Translations under genes and position numbers: made by a program
Shown: in pieces, positions 35,934 to 48,540 of the stretch
Layout of the letters: every line of letters starts with the position of its first letter
Numbering within the stretch: position 1 is the stretch's first letter
Source of the DNA: Psilocybe azurescens
Taxonomy: Eukaryota; Basidiomycota; Agaricomycetes; Agaricales; Agrocybaceae
Assembly (NCBI GenBank): GCA_023853785.1
Contig: JAJIRX010000777.1
Coordinates: 62,001-126,000 of the forward strand
Length of the DNA: 64,000 bases
Direction: 5' to 3'
Notes under the pieces: generated by a model
What the model was told of the DNA's origin: nothing
The model's input: the letters and a program-made list of their open reading frames with translations, nothing else
Database searches by the model: none

Positions 35934-38061
35934 GGTGGTCGCAGGGAAGGAAGGGAGGATTTAATTCCGAATGTACAAATAATAATGAACCATGGGAACA
36001 CCGCGCCAATGTCCCGTGTCATGAGGTACAATGTGGAAATGACCGATACTATTTCAGGAGAACAATATCCTGGACTATCCCCGCAGGCGCCAAACAAGAT
36101 GGCGTCCATGAACGTGCGATGAGCTGCGTCATACTTGCGTAGCTCACCTCCGCCACATACTAAAATGACAGTACTGCCCTAGAATTTTAACTGCAGGGCA
36201 GGTCAGCAGACTAATTAATGAAGCCAGGAAGTGAATCCAAGTAACGTAACGTACCTAATGCCACCCGGGGGTTGTCAAATGTTGCGGAACAGAGTGCGGT
36301 ATGGGCGGATTGATTACAATGGCTGCTTGTTTGCAGCGGAAAGCACATGACGAACCGATTGTGATGCCGTACCGTTCCCCAAGGTGTTGCCCATCCATGA
36401 TCTCCACAAGTATCATTACTTAGAAAGTATGAAACTAACGGTGCAGGACTTATGTTATACTACACCAAGGCTTGAATGCTACGATATCGACCAGGGAGGT
36501 AAGTCTGCAAATTGGCGCTACATTCGGCGTTCGCGGGAGATAAATCAAGACGCAATCGAGACCTGATGTGTGGAAGGCTGGAAGCTGACCCGCTTATGTA
36601 CATATTTGGTCCGTAAAAGGATTTTAATTTTTTGGGGATAAGTCCTGATAAGATGTTAAGGTACGAGCAGTGGGGAAATTGTTTCACGTTTGTACGTATT
36701 TGATGCATTCGTACTCCGAACATCCGCGATATCATTCGGTCGCCGTCCATCCCACTTGTTCGGAGTCATGGACGAAAGTAGAACGCGTGAAGTGATGAAT
36801 TCGATAGCCATGTGATGCGAAATGGCGGGCGCTGCCGGCAACCCTCGCTAATAGGTCACATGCAAACCGGGTAATCGGCAACGTCTTAATACCGATAGCC
36901 GAACTAGACATACGAAGTTCATACCACACCGAGAACCTCGGAATAAAGGTCTACTTCTATGTGGAATGGCATTTGAAACAGATGTCTTCAACTTTGACTC
37001 ACATGTAAAATAGACACCAAAATTTAGATACCCATTTTAAATACCTAACTTTGCCAGAAATCAAAAATGTGCTTCTGTTATGTTATCAAGCTACAACATC
37101 GACCTCAAATTGACGTGAAGTAAGAACCAAGCAAGAACTAAACGCCATTCATAAAAGTGCGCCTTCTACTTTGAGATTTCGGATGTCTATCTCTCTTATA
37201 GATGTTCTATTTTCAGAGAGACTATACAGTCCGCACTAGAGTTGAACCGATTATTACTGGAGCTGGAATTACCTCTATTGAGCGAAACATAAATGGTTTA
37301 ATCATTCCTTATGTTCTTCAGAACGCGCTTTAGTACAGGTTGCCCAAACGAATGGCGGAGATTTAGATAGTGTGAACACACCTTCCACTGGAAAAGGTTC
37401 CAGCTACTGAGTCCCCTCTGCGTCATTACTGCTTTTACCGTAAGCGTGGCTCATGGCGAACTCTGAAGTTTCAAAGACATTCATTGGTAGTAATATAGAC
37501 TGCCGATTTCGGTTATCCACTTGAAAATTCCTTTGTTTTTGAGTTAGACTGTCGGCTGTAAGTTCAGGCTTCTGACATCGGAGCCGAACCAATGACAAAA
37601 GCTGTAAGCTAGGTACCAGAATACATCTGGTCACAGACTCACTCTAAGCAGAAATGGGCTACGAGCTTCTAAGCATGGGATTCGTGTACTCTTCTAGTGA
37701 AATATAGAAACGGCAAATGAATAATCCTATGGTCCGTACCTCAGGAATCAGGTAATGAAATTCGCCTTTCGTTGACGTTCGTAAGTTCACATTTTTTATT
37801 ACTTTAATTTGGCTCCGATATTGACCCCAATTTATTCCACAATATTATACTGTACCCTACGTTTATGAGGATGATCAGTATGAGCCTAATGCTCTTAATG
37901 TGAAACCGATGTAATCTAACGACGATGGTGGAATGTCTAGCGACATTAGCTCAAGACTCATGTCTCTAAAGGCCTTTTAGTCTGGTTGGTGGTGGTATAA
38001 GTTGTCACCCGAGGAAGAACCATTAGACGTCTTCGGCCAAGCAAGCAGCCAATTTTCCAGC
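35934..38061. other. Intergenic stretch of about 2.1 kb
   Basis: The left end should hold the promoter of the nucleotidyltransferase gene and the right end that of the secreted protein. The middle (36200-37900) is AT-rich with only short motif-free frames. Nothing else seen. Confidence 0.5.
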
Positions 38062-38950
38062 ATGTTCTCTCGCAAAGCTCTTTCCGCTCTTCTGGCCATC
38101 CTTGTCGCAGGTGTACAAGCCGAAAAGCACACTGTTCATTTAGTTAATAGGTCAGCAATGTTGTATGGCTTTCAGTTCAACGTAGTCGAGCGTCAACGTT
38201 TGTCACTGTCTAGATGCGGGTACGGAACTGTGGGCGTCAAATAAATCAGCACTTATGTCTCCGATTTACTGACCCCCGTCGACTTGAGTAGCCCACGCTT
38301 ATCCAAAACGGAAAGGTTCTGTCCACAGGCGCTGACTACACAGCGAATGGACCGTTTCGAGCAGCCATTGCGTAGGCAGTTCTTCTATGCTATTCGGACG
38401 ACCCTTGTTGGCCTGACATCGATGTTTTCCCAGGTATCTCCAGACAGGAAATTGTGGGTTCAATGGAGATAATTGTATCACCGTCGAGACCACCCTAGTT
38501 AACCCTACGTCTCCGGGAAGTGGATCGAGCACCGATCTCTCCCTCATCCCACCGTAAGAATATTTCGTTTCCTCTTAATTAACGAGGGATTGGTTCACCT
38601 ACGTCTTATACATTTCCATAGGCTCAAATTTTCCGTAACTACTGGCTTTGGGTACACCTTTTCTACGCCTTTCGGAAACCCTTACTGAATAATTTCCCTG
38701 TAAACTTTCAGGTACTACGGAGGGTGCGATGGAGCAGGTGCCTCTTGTAAGTCTGCAAATTTTGCAAGAAAAATGGCGTCTAACCGCAAGAACTAGGCAA
38801 CAACGCCAACTGCAACACCGCTTTTCGAGTCCCGACTGATACTTTCGTCCAAGTTGCATGTCAGAGCAACAACGTCAGTTCTATACTTCCATAATTAACA
38901 GAAAGATCCTAATGTTGGTACAGGTCAATCTCGCCATCACATTCTGCTGA
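38062..38950 (+). CDS. Small secreted glycopeptide/thaumatin-like protein, eight exons
   Basis: 157-residue secreted protein. Exons: 38062-38150, 38214-38229 (16 nt), 38292-38371, 38434-38553, 38622-38651 (30 nt), 38712-38746 (35 nt), 38797-38873, 38924-38950 (27 nt); all introns are GT-AG and phases agree, total 474 nt. Residues 1-20 are a signal peptide (MFSRKALSALLAILVAGVQA). The mature part reads HTVHLVNRCGYGTPTLIQNG, AIAYLQTGNCGFNGDNC, TTLVNPTSPGSGSSTDLSLI, VTTGFGYYGGCDGAGASC, NNANCNTAF and NLAITFC. Eight or so cysteines suggest a disulphide-bonded fold. This matches a family annotated as glycopeptide in many basidiomycetes; its role (cell wall, antifungal or host-related) is not established. 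No frame breaks. Confidence 0.85.
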
Positions 38951-40527
38951 AGGAAAGAAGTTTAAGTGGACGGTATTTCAACAGCCGAGACATAGTATAA
39001 AAATATACCGTTGTCACTTTATTAGTCTGCATGTACTATTACATACAAGATATTCAAACTCGGATGATCAAGCGGCGTCCTACTTCGACGCATGGGCTTT
39101 CTTTCTAACTGCTAACAGTAGATGGAGAGGGGCGTAGTGAGTTCTGAGTGACTCGGTTGCGGTACTCGTTGTTCAATGAACGAAAACATACCTGTGAGTG
39201 CTTCAACATCGTTCGTGAATTAACGACACAACGATTTCGTACTGCGATGGAACAGTTTTCGAAGTGACAGACCGAGGCAACAACTGGTTAACAACAATCT
39301 CATCGGAACAAGAAGGTTTACGTAGTGTGACAGAAGTGATAACCGTGACCTAAGAGAGTTTTGGTTAGGTCGTTCTGTCACACTGAAAGGTGTCTAGGAG
39401 TGAAGCTCAGAGGTAGAATAGACAGGTGTAAGTGTTCTATGTTCACTGGGGTTTCCAGCTACAACATAGGGCTGTATTTATACTATAGAGTAAAGTCTAG
39501 AACTAAGCTATAGAGTCCAAAAGGAGTAGTTGTAATTAAGGAGTGAATATGTAAAATATAAGGGTCAAAGAGGTTGTATCGACGGAATGGTCATGCAGTG
39601 GAAGTGGAAAAGATAAGATAAAGGTAAGCGATAAGTAGATAATGAAAGTATGAGAAAGTACTGGGTCGTCACATGCACATAGTCTCCTCTTGAAAGCTAT
39701 GTCCGATTCAGTCCGACCGTAGCCGACTCAATTTTCTCCGGCCATCTCACATTAGTTCACATTTCACCGTCCAACCACAAACCATAATACACATAATTAA
39801 AGAAGCGTCGACGTTGACTCTCACTCTCATACATCATCCAACTCTCGAATCTCTCGACTTCACCATGATAATGTGTAAAATCGATACCTAAACCCAAGGT
39901 TTCGAAATTGCAATTGGTGTCAGGCCTACACTGTTAGTCCGAATTGATTTCAACTGAACAGACCGACTCGTTGCGATCTATGGATTCCAGGGGGAACGGA
40001 AGGATGACTCGGTCCCTATACGTCTGGCTATTATCATGTCACGAACGGCAACTTACACTCAACTATTTCCTCAAGGGGCTTCAGTTTTGGCCATGTGTTT
40101 ACTGCAAAAGATGCGCATATGGGGAGTTGAAGTCAAAGGGCTGGTGGTTTGTAGCTTTGACACACGTCACTATCCCGGTAGGGAGTTGTTCACTCACATT
40201 CTGCAGTCACATGCAGCACGGGACATCATGCAGAGATGGCTTGTTCAACGTTGGGCGTCGGCCTCATATGGACAACAATACCCCACACCAACATCCATTC
40301 CATAGCGGTCACTATCTCGACACATTTCCCCACATCATGTATCGGCAGATTTGACTGTGAGATAATGATCTTTTTTATCTTTGCTCATGCGATTGTAAAC
40401 CTATGTGATCCATCACCTCATAGTACGAGGAGCATGTAGATCCTACCTATCTCCACGTGGCGGGCATTCCTATTAAAATGGCGTTGGTTGGGAGCATTCG
40501 CTTTCTCCCCGTCCCTCCATAATCAAC
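38951..40527. other. Intergenic stretch of about 1.6 kb
   Basis: Between two plus-strand genes; the right end should hold the permease promoter. A 136-codon frame at 39944-40354 shows no motif. Nothing else seen. Confidence 0.5.
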
Positions 40528-42972
40528 ATGTCGGACAAAAAGCGTCCACTCCATCCGTCGATGAGAAACGCGTCGGAACACCATTAGAGGACATAGACTT
40601 TGGAGGCGATACAAACCTACCCCTCCACCCAAACTTACCCTCGAACAAGAGGCAAAATTATGGCAAAAGGTTGACCTCAGACTGATGCCAATCCTTGCAT
40701 TGATGTACCTGCTTTCGTTCATGGATCGAGGTATATTAAATCTCAATCCATACTGACGTTAGACTCAACACTTCCTTCTAGGAAATATTGGTAAAGCCTG
40801 GGGTATTTGATAAGTGGATCTCTGGCTTATGCACTTTCAGGGAATGCCAGGCTTCAGGGTTTACAATCTGAACTTCATCTGACGGGAAACCAATATAACA
40901 TTGCTTTGGTACGTCATATCCGTGAAATAGTACATCATTATTGAGGCTTACTTTTATTTGTAGACGATGTATTTCATCGTTAGTGACAGTGATATTTTTG
41001 ATTTCCATCCCGGTTCTTACGCTCCTCATAGCCATACTGCATATTCGAATGTCCCTCAAAGTACGAGCGTGTTCATGGACTATCTCTCTCATGGTGCTTA
41101 TCTTCGCTTTCAGCCTCGTGTTGAAACGTTTCCGTCCTTCCAGGCGAGTTCAATTTTAACGGCGCTGATGCTTGGACCATCTTATCGACTATTCATAGGT
41201 GGCTTCCAGGCATTACAGTAAGCCTCGATCATTGTCGCCATATCAGATATTCTTGATTCCCACCGTTTATCTAGGTTACATGGGGTGTTGTCATGTGAGC
41301 ATCTATTTTGTAGCCAAATCTTCGTAACAATGACATTGGGCGGCTTCAGGACCATGATGGGTCTCGTCAAAAAGTAAGCTCCAGAAATATATTTTCCACG
41401 CAAAGTCATTTAAGTATTCCCTGTACAATGAAGCTATCCACAGCTGGTGGGAGTTCGCGTTTGTCTCGGAATCGCTGAAGCGGGTCTTTTCCCAGGAGTG
41501 GTTTACTAGTGCGTCCTGCCAATTCTAGAGGCTTATTTGAACCTCGGTTGTTGAGCGGTGAACAGCCTGACCCTTTGGTATCCACGACATAAATTACAAT
41601 TCCGAATTGGTATTTTCTTTGGTGCAGCATCGCTTGCTGGTGCTTTCTCGGGTCTACTTGCGTACGGGATTAGCTTTATGAGCGGTACTGGAGGTCTTTT
41701 GGGATGGTCGTGGATTTTCGTAAGTATGCTTCAAGTGTCATTGAAACTCTCAAGACTCAATACAAATCAGATTCTTGAAGGGATCCTCACCGTCCTAGTA
41801 GGGATTCTCGCCTTTTTGGTATGTTCTCTTACGTCGTCTCCGATTATTACGCTGATAGTTTCTGTGAAGTCTTGGTGGATTTTCCTGCCACAGCCAATTT
41901 CTTAACATTGGAAGAACGATCTTTCATTGTTCACACAAAGAGTAAGACCTCTCTTATTCAGTCTTTTGACAGGAATTGGCTCATTTGTACTAGAGTACGA
42001 TAATTCCAGCGTCGGCGAAGAAGAGCACTTCGAGATGCGCCATTTGTGGGCAGCTCTCACCGATTGGCAGGTACATTTTACGCACCAATCTATCACTGAA
42101 TATCGTAACAATATGTCTTCTTAGGTATGGCTGCATGTCCTGGCATATATGTCGATCATTGGCCCTCGTAAGTCACACTGACTGTATACGAGTTGATATA
42201 ACAATTTATGTCTTGTAGTTTACGGTATTACTCTTTTCCTCCCGTGAGTTTTGGATCATATTTCTAACTTATGTCGGAGCTAATTCTTCCCTACTAGGAC
42301 CATCATTAACTCGTTTGGACATACACCCGCGATCAGTCAACTTCTCACAGTGCCTCCATATGTTGTTGCTAGTGAGCTTCATTGTCTACCATCTTTAGCC
42401 ACCCCTCTCATTTCATTATATGTTAGCAATCTGCGTCTATACCTGGGCTTATTATTCGGACAAGATGAAAATGCGATCTCCATTCGTGCTTCTTGGGTTG
42501 ATTTGTTGCATGATCGGGTTCGCTATCAACATTTCAAAGGCACCCAATGGTGTCAAGTATTTTGGAACATTTTTCGTGGTATCTGGAAGCTACGCCGCCT
42601 TCCCTGGTATTGTTGCCTGGTAAGCACATATCGATTCAGGACCGAGAGCAAAATCTGACTCCGAAATTATAGGCTTGGAAATAATCTTGCTGGACAGTAT
42701 AAGCGAGGGACAGGAATGGCGATACACATCGGAGTCGGAAATTTCAGTGGCGCTATCGCCGCTAACATTTATCGCTCCAGAGACTCCCCGCGCTTCCTAG
42801 TCGGTCGTAAGTCCTTTTCTCTTATCCCTAAGTAATTTAAAAATCGAACCTTTATATTTTAGATGGTGTCGAGTTGATGTTTGTTGGCATTGGCTTCGTC
42901 GTCGTTCCCATCATCGTCTTGTCGTACATCCTCATCAACAAAAACGCGACGCAATTCAACAAGAGGGATTAA
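40528..42972 (+). CDS. MFS permease of the allantoate/nicotinate type (Dal5/Tna1-like), about 18 exons
   Basis: Proton-coupled anion symporter of the plasma membrane by family; the substrate (allantoate, nicotinate or a related carboxylate) cannot be told. After an N-terminal cytoplasmic tail come KLWQKVDLRLMPILALMYLL, SFMDRG-NIGNARLQGLQSEL, TMYFI-PYCIFECPSN, LVLKRFRPSRWLPGITVTWG, VGVRVCLGIAEAGLFPGVVY, LTLWYPRHKLQFRIGIFFGA, a central loop, VWLHVLAYMSIIGPLYGITL, SPFVLLGLICCMIGFAINIS, GNNLAGQYKRGTGMAIHIGV and the end NKNATQFNKRD. Introns are 48-60 nt; one (41144-41198) appears to be GC-AG. The piece near 41374-41443, expected to code NYPG, is unresolved. Frame breaks fall at an A5 run (40537-40541) and a C4 run (40620-40623) in exon 1; adding one base to each gives a continuous start MSDKKASTPSVDEKRVG. 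Confidence 0.85.
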
Positions 42973-43793
42973 ATCGTGGAGAGACAAGTAAGTTCACGAA
43001 ACAACAGTTGCGTGAACTGGGCGATAGGGCTCCCGATTTTAGATATATCTTGTGATAGTATTCCTGCAGTATCGACATGTCAAGTATCCTCCAATTGCGA
43101 TTCAACTACGGTCACGTCCTCCCTTTTACGAGTAAATAAACAACGAATATTTCATGTCCAGAATGATAACTTACATCAACCTAGAGTGGGACTACAATCT
43201 TCTTGAGGTAGGTCTCTCCACAAGTCACAGCGGTAAGATAAGACCGTGAGGGATCTTCAGCTTTTGCCGCCGTCCGTTGTTGTACACTGCCCTCCACCCA
43301 ACCACTGAAGGATACTAGTACACTAACATCCTCTGCGAACATTGAGTTGCGGCAATAATATCTTTACATATGGCCAGGTTAATAACTCCTGAATGTGAGT
43401 ATGATCCTCACGTCTGTCATGTCTTAGTGTCAAGGAGCATGCACACTGATAAGTTGTGACTCAATTTCAGGTCCGCACCGAAATGGCGTATGTCACCGCC
43501 TCCGGCACTGCTTGTTCCTATGAGTTCGTGGTACATTGGCATTAATTGTGAGTCATGGCTATTCGGGGCTGTTCAGTATGTGATAAGCTACTACTGACTC
43601 ACAGCTATACTTAGGTCCGTCTTCGGATGTATTCGACTCGAGCGGATTATAAAATAGGTCGAAGGAGATATTTGCTCTCCAGAAACAGCCTACTCTTCAA
43701 AGCCACTACTTGGCCCTTGACCGAAGAAGACCCTCAGGTCTATCAACTTTCAACTTACCACTAAGCTCGACAACACTACTACCATGCATCACT
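42973..43793. other. Intergenic stretch
   Basis: About 0.8 kb between two plus-strand genes. Probably the promoter of the next gene; no other feature seen. Confidence 0.45.
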
Positions 43794-44428
43794 ATGTCCA
43801 AGGGATTCTCTGCTCGCCGCATAGAATATATCAAGGTTTGGAAATTCTTGATCTATGTCGTCCCATAGGCTTATAGTCGACCGGTTATGCAGTCTATTCG
43901 GGCTCAAGCTCACAAAGAAGGAACTATCTTCAAAGTTGCTTTAGAGGAGGCCAAAAATACGAAAGCCGCCAAGGCGGTACTGCTGGGGTGGAGAACTGAA
44001 GAGCCACCCCTGTCTCAACGCAATATCAAAGGATGGTCGAGCGATACCCTCTTGATTGACGACGGGGACATTCAAATATATGACGAAGATGTCTATGACT
44101 TCAGAGTCGATTTTTCTGACGTCGAAAAAAGCACAAGACCGATATGAATGTGTCTCTTATGGATCTCGCCCGACCAGCCAAACGAAAAGGTAAGCCCATC
44201 ACTACACAGTAGCTCTTGGTCCCAGTATTGATTAATAAAAATTAAGGTGTCGCAAAAGACTTTGAGGTCATTAAGAAGCCACCCCAAGGCACGCTGCTTG
44301 ATGGAGAAGAATTCGAGATTTGGGAAGATGATTTGCTCTGGGAAGATGACTGGGAGCAGATTTACAACGAGCGCCGCACTGACGCCAGGCGCTCCTACTC
44401 TTCTGTCCTCCGAGGGAACGATACGTAG
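43794..44428 (+). CDS. Small acidic conserved fungal protein of unknown function
   Basis: About 181 residues from three exons: 43794-43835, 43869-44189, 44247-44428. It reads MSKGFSARRIEYIK, then AYSRPVMQSIRAQAHKEG, AAKAVLLGWRTEEPPLSQRN, IKGWSSDTLLIDDGDIQIYD, LMDLARPAKRKGVAKDFEVI and an acidic end with EIWEDDLLWEDDWEQIYNER. I recall similar short proteins in Agaricomycetes with the same VMQSIRA, PPLSQ-N and AKDFEV blocks, but no function. The frame breaks at an A6 run (44125-44130); one extra A makes the exons sum to 546 nt. Intron 1 is only 33 nt with this acceptor; the next acceptor (41 nt) gives the wrong phase. The start is the first ATG that keeps the frame. Confidence 0.6.
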
Positions 44429-45635
44429 ATACCAACGAAGCTGGGCTTCACACATATACACCTCGTCGACTTATGATGGATATAGCGAGGGAGAATCGCC
44501 AAGTTCCAACTTGGGGGATCCGTGCGCGGGACCATGGGCGGCTCCAATTCTAGTTTGATTCTAGCACCTCACGTTTGCTTACCACTGCCAGTTCAAATAC
44601 TTACCAGTTCAAACACGGTCATTGAAGTATCTTTGTCATTTCGAACAATAATATTTTGCTGGCTATTTTGCGGTATGAGTCCTTGGATAATTTCGCGAAA
44701 TATCATAGTACAAACTTGCAAGCCTGGCAGACTTGGGGAAGTCCAATTAATCAATCTTATGTCGGCGCTTGCCGCCTTGCATGACTTCAAAGCACTGGCT
44801 CGGACAACTTGCTTATACTCGACTTGATTCATCCCTCAAGTTGCATTCCGCTTTGCTTCGCACATCTATCAGATTCTGATCGCTTCCCTTGGACGCACAA
44901 ACTTGCAATCAGTGGCGTGTATCGTCGTACTATCTTAGCAATTCTGGACTGATGTTCCGACACTGGGGCTCCCTGAATTACGGCTACATTACGGTAAACA
45001 CACTAAAACGGATCTTTCGAGATGAAGAAAAGGAGTCCATCATGGCTACATAGAGCTCAAGTATAGCTAGGGGAGTGGCTCGCAGAGTCCGATAACCTAT
45101 AGTGACGACATGATGTAAATGTAAAACTGGAGGAAACACTTCGAGTAAGTACTTACGAAGTTGTATGTAAGTACTTATCTATTCTGAGCGTGGCGAATCG
45201 CGTATTACTAGGGACTAGACTAAAACCCTTCCTGGTCGCCACCGACGGCTCCAAAGCCGTGGTTCATCTCAGGGTCACTCAGCCCTCCACTCAATTCAGT
45301 TATTACTGACGCATCGCTGTCCGCAAAGGACAGATTACCTTGAATAACCACCACTTGGAGTGCTGAGGATTGGTTTCCGCCAGCCATGTCAAATGCAACC
45401 AATCCCCAGCTTCCAAATCCCCTAACACCCCTGGCCTTTTTTTTCCTCCCGAAGCTGCACGGCAAGCGACCGTTTTCTTTATGTGTTGGTTGGAAGCTTG
45501 TCGGTGGGTTGCTGGTCCTACTGCAGACATTTTCTTGCCACTGACGAAGAGTGATAGGTCTTAATCTGGGATGTGCTGAACAACCTTAAAAGCGACTACA
45601 AAATTGTCACTGAATATAGAATCAAGTTTACAACA
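44429..45635. other. Intergenic stretch of about 1.2 kb
   Basis: Contains a 101-codon plus frame (44522-44827) and overlapping minus-strand frames at 45220-45530, one rich in Gly/Gln/Asp; none has a recognisable motif. Nothing else seen. Confidence 0.45.
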
Positions 45636-46658
45636 ATGGCATATTTAACAGCTAGGTAAGTACCTGCCATTCTCGACTCCCGTACTCTAGTTGAAAAATA
45701 TTACTGCAGATGGTCGACCCTCGTGTATGCGGTGACTAACATCATTGTATACAGTACGTTCCCGAAGTTTCTTCCTCCCTCGCTCAGAGCATTATATGAC
45801 AAAGGACTCTTTTGCTCGGCTTTCAGCCGCACCGATAGGAAACTGCCATGGCTATGCTTCCCGACAGAGCTGGTTATATCCGTTTTCGATGTCAACTACT
45901 GCGCTACTGTTTCTTATCAGAGTGTACGCCATTTACAATCGGAACAAGTACGTTTCAGGGGCTTTCTTCATTGCATGGCTCGGCGTAATTGCAGGAACGG
46001 CAACTATTCCTATTAGCTCACGTGCGAAGAACATTGGGACGACTGCATATTGCTTCGTCGACGCCTCTTCCATACCAGTCTACTGGACTGCCGCTGGGAT
46101 TGTCGTACTTTTTTTCGACACGGCGGTTTATCTTGCAATTAGCTGGAGACTTATGTGCGTCTTTCATGTCGGGAGGTCGGTCAATGGTTTCAAAAGATTT
46201 TTCATGGGAGAGGGCCTACCCTTATTCTCGAGAGGTTTATTTCAAGATGGACAGGTATATTACTTGTGAGTACTATCTTCTCATTCTTGGAAGAATTTCT
46301 CGGATGACCGTTGAGGACATGCCCCTAATGGATCTTAACCAGTTATACAGCGAGCATTCATCTCCTGAGCGTAATTTTATTCAGCATACGCTCGATACCG
46401 CTTCCCTATCGCCTAATACTCGGACCACCAAGTCAGATAATCATGAACATTATGGCTTGCCGAGTATATCGAGACACAAGGCTAGGACTCCTCGACAGAA
46501 CCGCCATGATCCCTACAAGCCAGTTAGCACCACAAACTACTAGAGAAATGATAACTCACGCTGCAGTCGCAATCGAGTTTGGACGGAGTCAAGATCATAC
46601 AACGTCGGATATAGAGTTGGGTGCGGTGGATTCAGCGAGCAAACGACTCTCGCCATAG
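45636..46658 (+). CDS. Fungal integral membrane protein of the DUF6533/7TM-like type, four exons
   Basis: Predicted 272 residues. Exons: 45636-45655, 45710-45753, 45827-46265, 46343-46658; GT-AG introns, phases consistent, no frame breaks. After a short N-terminus (MAYLTARWSTLVYAVTNIIV) comes APIGNCHGY, then membrane segments STTALLFLIRVYAIYNRNKY, FFIAWLGVIAGTA, YWTAAGIVVLFFDTAVYLAI, the loop GLPLFSRGLFQDGQVYY, a further helix SIHLLSVILF and the conserved IIMNIMACRVYRDTRLGLL before a polar tail. These blocks are typical of a large Agaricomycete family of putative receptor-like membrane proteins of unknown function. The start is tentative because the N-terminus is shorter than in most members, so an upstream exon may be missing. 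Confidence 0.65.
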
Positions 46659-46835
46659 GTTTTGATTTTGGGTTAATGATGTACCCCAGTCCTCGAGGTA
46701 CATAAAACCGAAGTCATTCTTTAGACATAAAAGTAAACGATTATTTCGCCTACAGACTTAACCTGGGGCCTGTATCGGCTCAACATGACCGATATATGTG
46801 GTAAGCCATGTAGATTTTTCACTAAGAATGTGGTT

Positions 46836-47290
46836 TTAACGACTACGCTTTCGGAACAATATCTTGGCCTCCATATTTGGGAACGACTGCTGCTCTAGAA
46901 AGAATTTGGGAGAGCACTCGTCATCCTTCTCGAGTTTGGTGTCGTAATTTGTTACGATACGTGCCATCATCATCTTCAGCTCGTTGGCCGCAAAAACCGA
47001 CCAGGGCTGTTGGTTTAGAAGTCATCGTTGGGTTTGGCCACTGTATAGGTATGATGGCAGATCGTTCATGTCCGAAGCTAGGGTACGGGCATTAGGATAG
47101 ATATTTTCGTCATTATGTCGCGAATAGACGTTGGCCGTGATTGTGGTATTCTTGAGGAGGACGGTACCATCTGAGAAAACGACTCCATCAGGGTGACACT
47201 GCCCATGGTAACTGTATGGTGTCAGAGGATGTGGAGATGGTGGACTACGTTAAGGCCTACATCGGTTCATAAAGTGGAGCCGTTGCAATT
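46836..47290 (-). pseudogene. Cytochrome P450 C-terminal remnant
   Basis: On the minus strand the pieces TTITANVYSRHNDENIYPNA and FAANELKMMMARIVTNYDTK followed by a SFPNMEAKILFRKRSR end match the last part of basidiomycete P450s: the pre-heme meander, the helix L region after the heme-binding loop, and the C-terminal strand. The heme loop itself is damaged: where F-G-x-G-x-H-x-C-P-G-R is expected the sequence reads QQPW, with a T5 run (46992-46996 on the plus strand) that may also have lost a base, and no cysteine ligand is visible. Upstream, about 47190-47290, weakly P450-like codons are interrupted by stops. No N-terminal half is seen. A decayed fragment. Confidence 0.5.
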
Positions 47291-48540
47291 CGCGCAACTA
47301 ACTGTCCAGCTTATGCATCTTGCCCAGGGACGCCTTAGACCGCCCATATATTTTACCACACCCTCACTTCTTCCCTGATTTGATTCAAGGACAGTTGATA
47401 CAACGCGGTTGTCATAGTCTGCAATCAATGTTGGTAAGACTGAGGCGCGATATAGAAATGAATTTAGATAAATATCGCAGATGAAGTATAAATAGCGGCA
47501 AAGCTGGTAAAGATGATCCTCATGCTTATGTCCTCAGCTGAGATGCCTTCGCCAGATGCTCGAGCGCCATCCATAAGCCAAGAGATAAAATCATTCTGCA
47601 TCAAGGAACGTCAAATCTGATTAGGCAAGGACAATGCTTCATCCGACGTATCGGCCTACCCGACCACTCCGATCCATTTATTCTTTCCTGCTCGAGCCTT
47701 GCACTGATGATTAGTCGAAGGTATTCTCCATTTTTGCTCTCATTGCGTGCATATTGGTGAGCAATTTAGCTCCCAGACTGTTGATATGTAATGTGTAGGG
47801 ACTGAGAGCCGTGCTAGTACGTGGAAGACAAGTTAGTGTCAGAAAAACGCAACGAAAACGGCGAGAAAAGGTCGCATGACAGAAGACAACAAAAAGAGAA
47901 AATACAAAGAAAACACGTCAACACGTGCCTGTAGTTCAAAGATGTTCCCACAGTATGACTTCAAGCTTCAACAGTTGTGGCAACGCGTTGGCGACGCGCA
48001 CAAAACGCGCTGATTGATTTTTCATGACAGTCTCAGGTACCCACAGATGTATGACATCTACAGATCATATAATCAAACAACCAACAATGTACTCCATCTT
48101 TTCGATTCTCGACCGTTCAGATTCAAGGAAAGTGCCTTGAACGCAAGTACAGTAATGAGCAGTCTTAGTTGAGCATAGGCTAGCACGTACAGGCTTGAGT
48201 GTATAAGTAGTATCTAGTCCATATCAAGTATGTATAATTAGACAAGCAAAGAAAGACGTATACGACCAATGCCTATACTTTGAAATCCAGTGCATTGTAG
48301 TGCGAGGGGTATGGTGATCAGAAAGAGCGTGACTATGTACTACTAATATGTAACGGAGGTGATGAAATGAGAGAAAGACGAGATATATGTATAGGCTATA
48401 GCTAAGGTCTAGTCCAAGTCAGTCAGTCAGTCAGGTCAGTCAATAATGAAGAGAGAAGTCCGTGGCCGTCATTCATTAAATACATTTTTGCACAAGTTCT
48501 CATTCTTCTGAGACGTAGAAAGAACCAGAATGGAGAAGAA
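47291..48540. other. Intergenic stretch
   Basis: About 1.25 kb, AT-rich, with a purine-rich part near 47850-47930. No gene seen; the right end is the 3' flank of the glyoxal oxidase gene. Confidence 0.5.

Noticed and set aside
45220..45530. Overlapping minus-strand frames, one Gly/Gln/Asp-rich and protein-like
   Set aside because: Two frames overlap, no domain is visible and no splice sites connect them to other exons; too weak to call.
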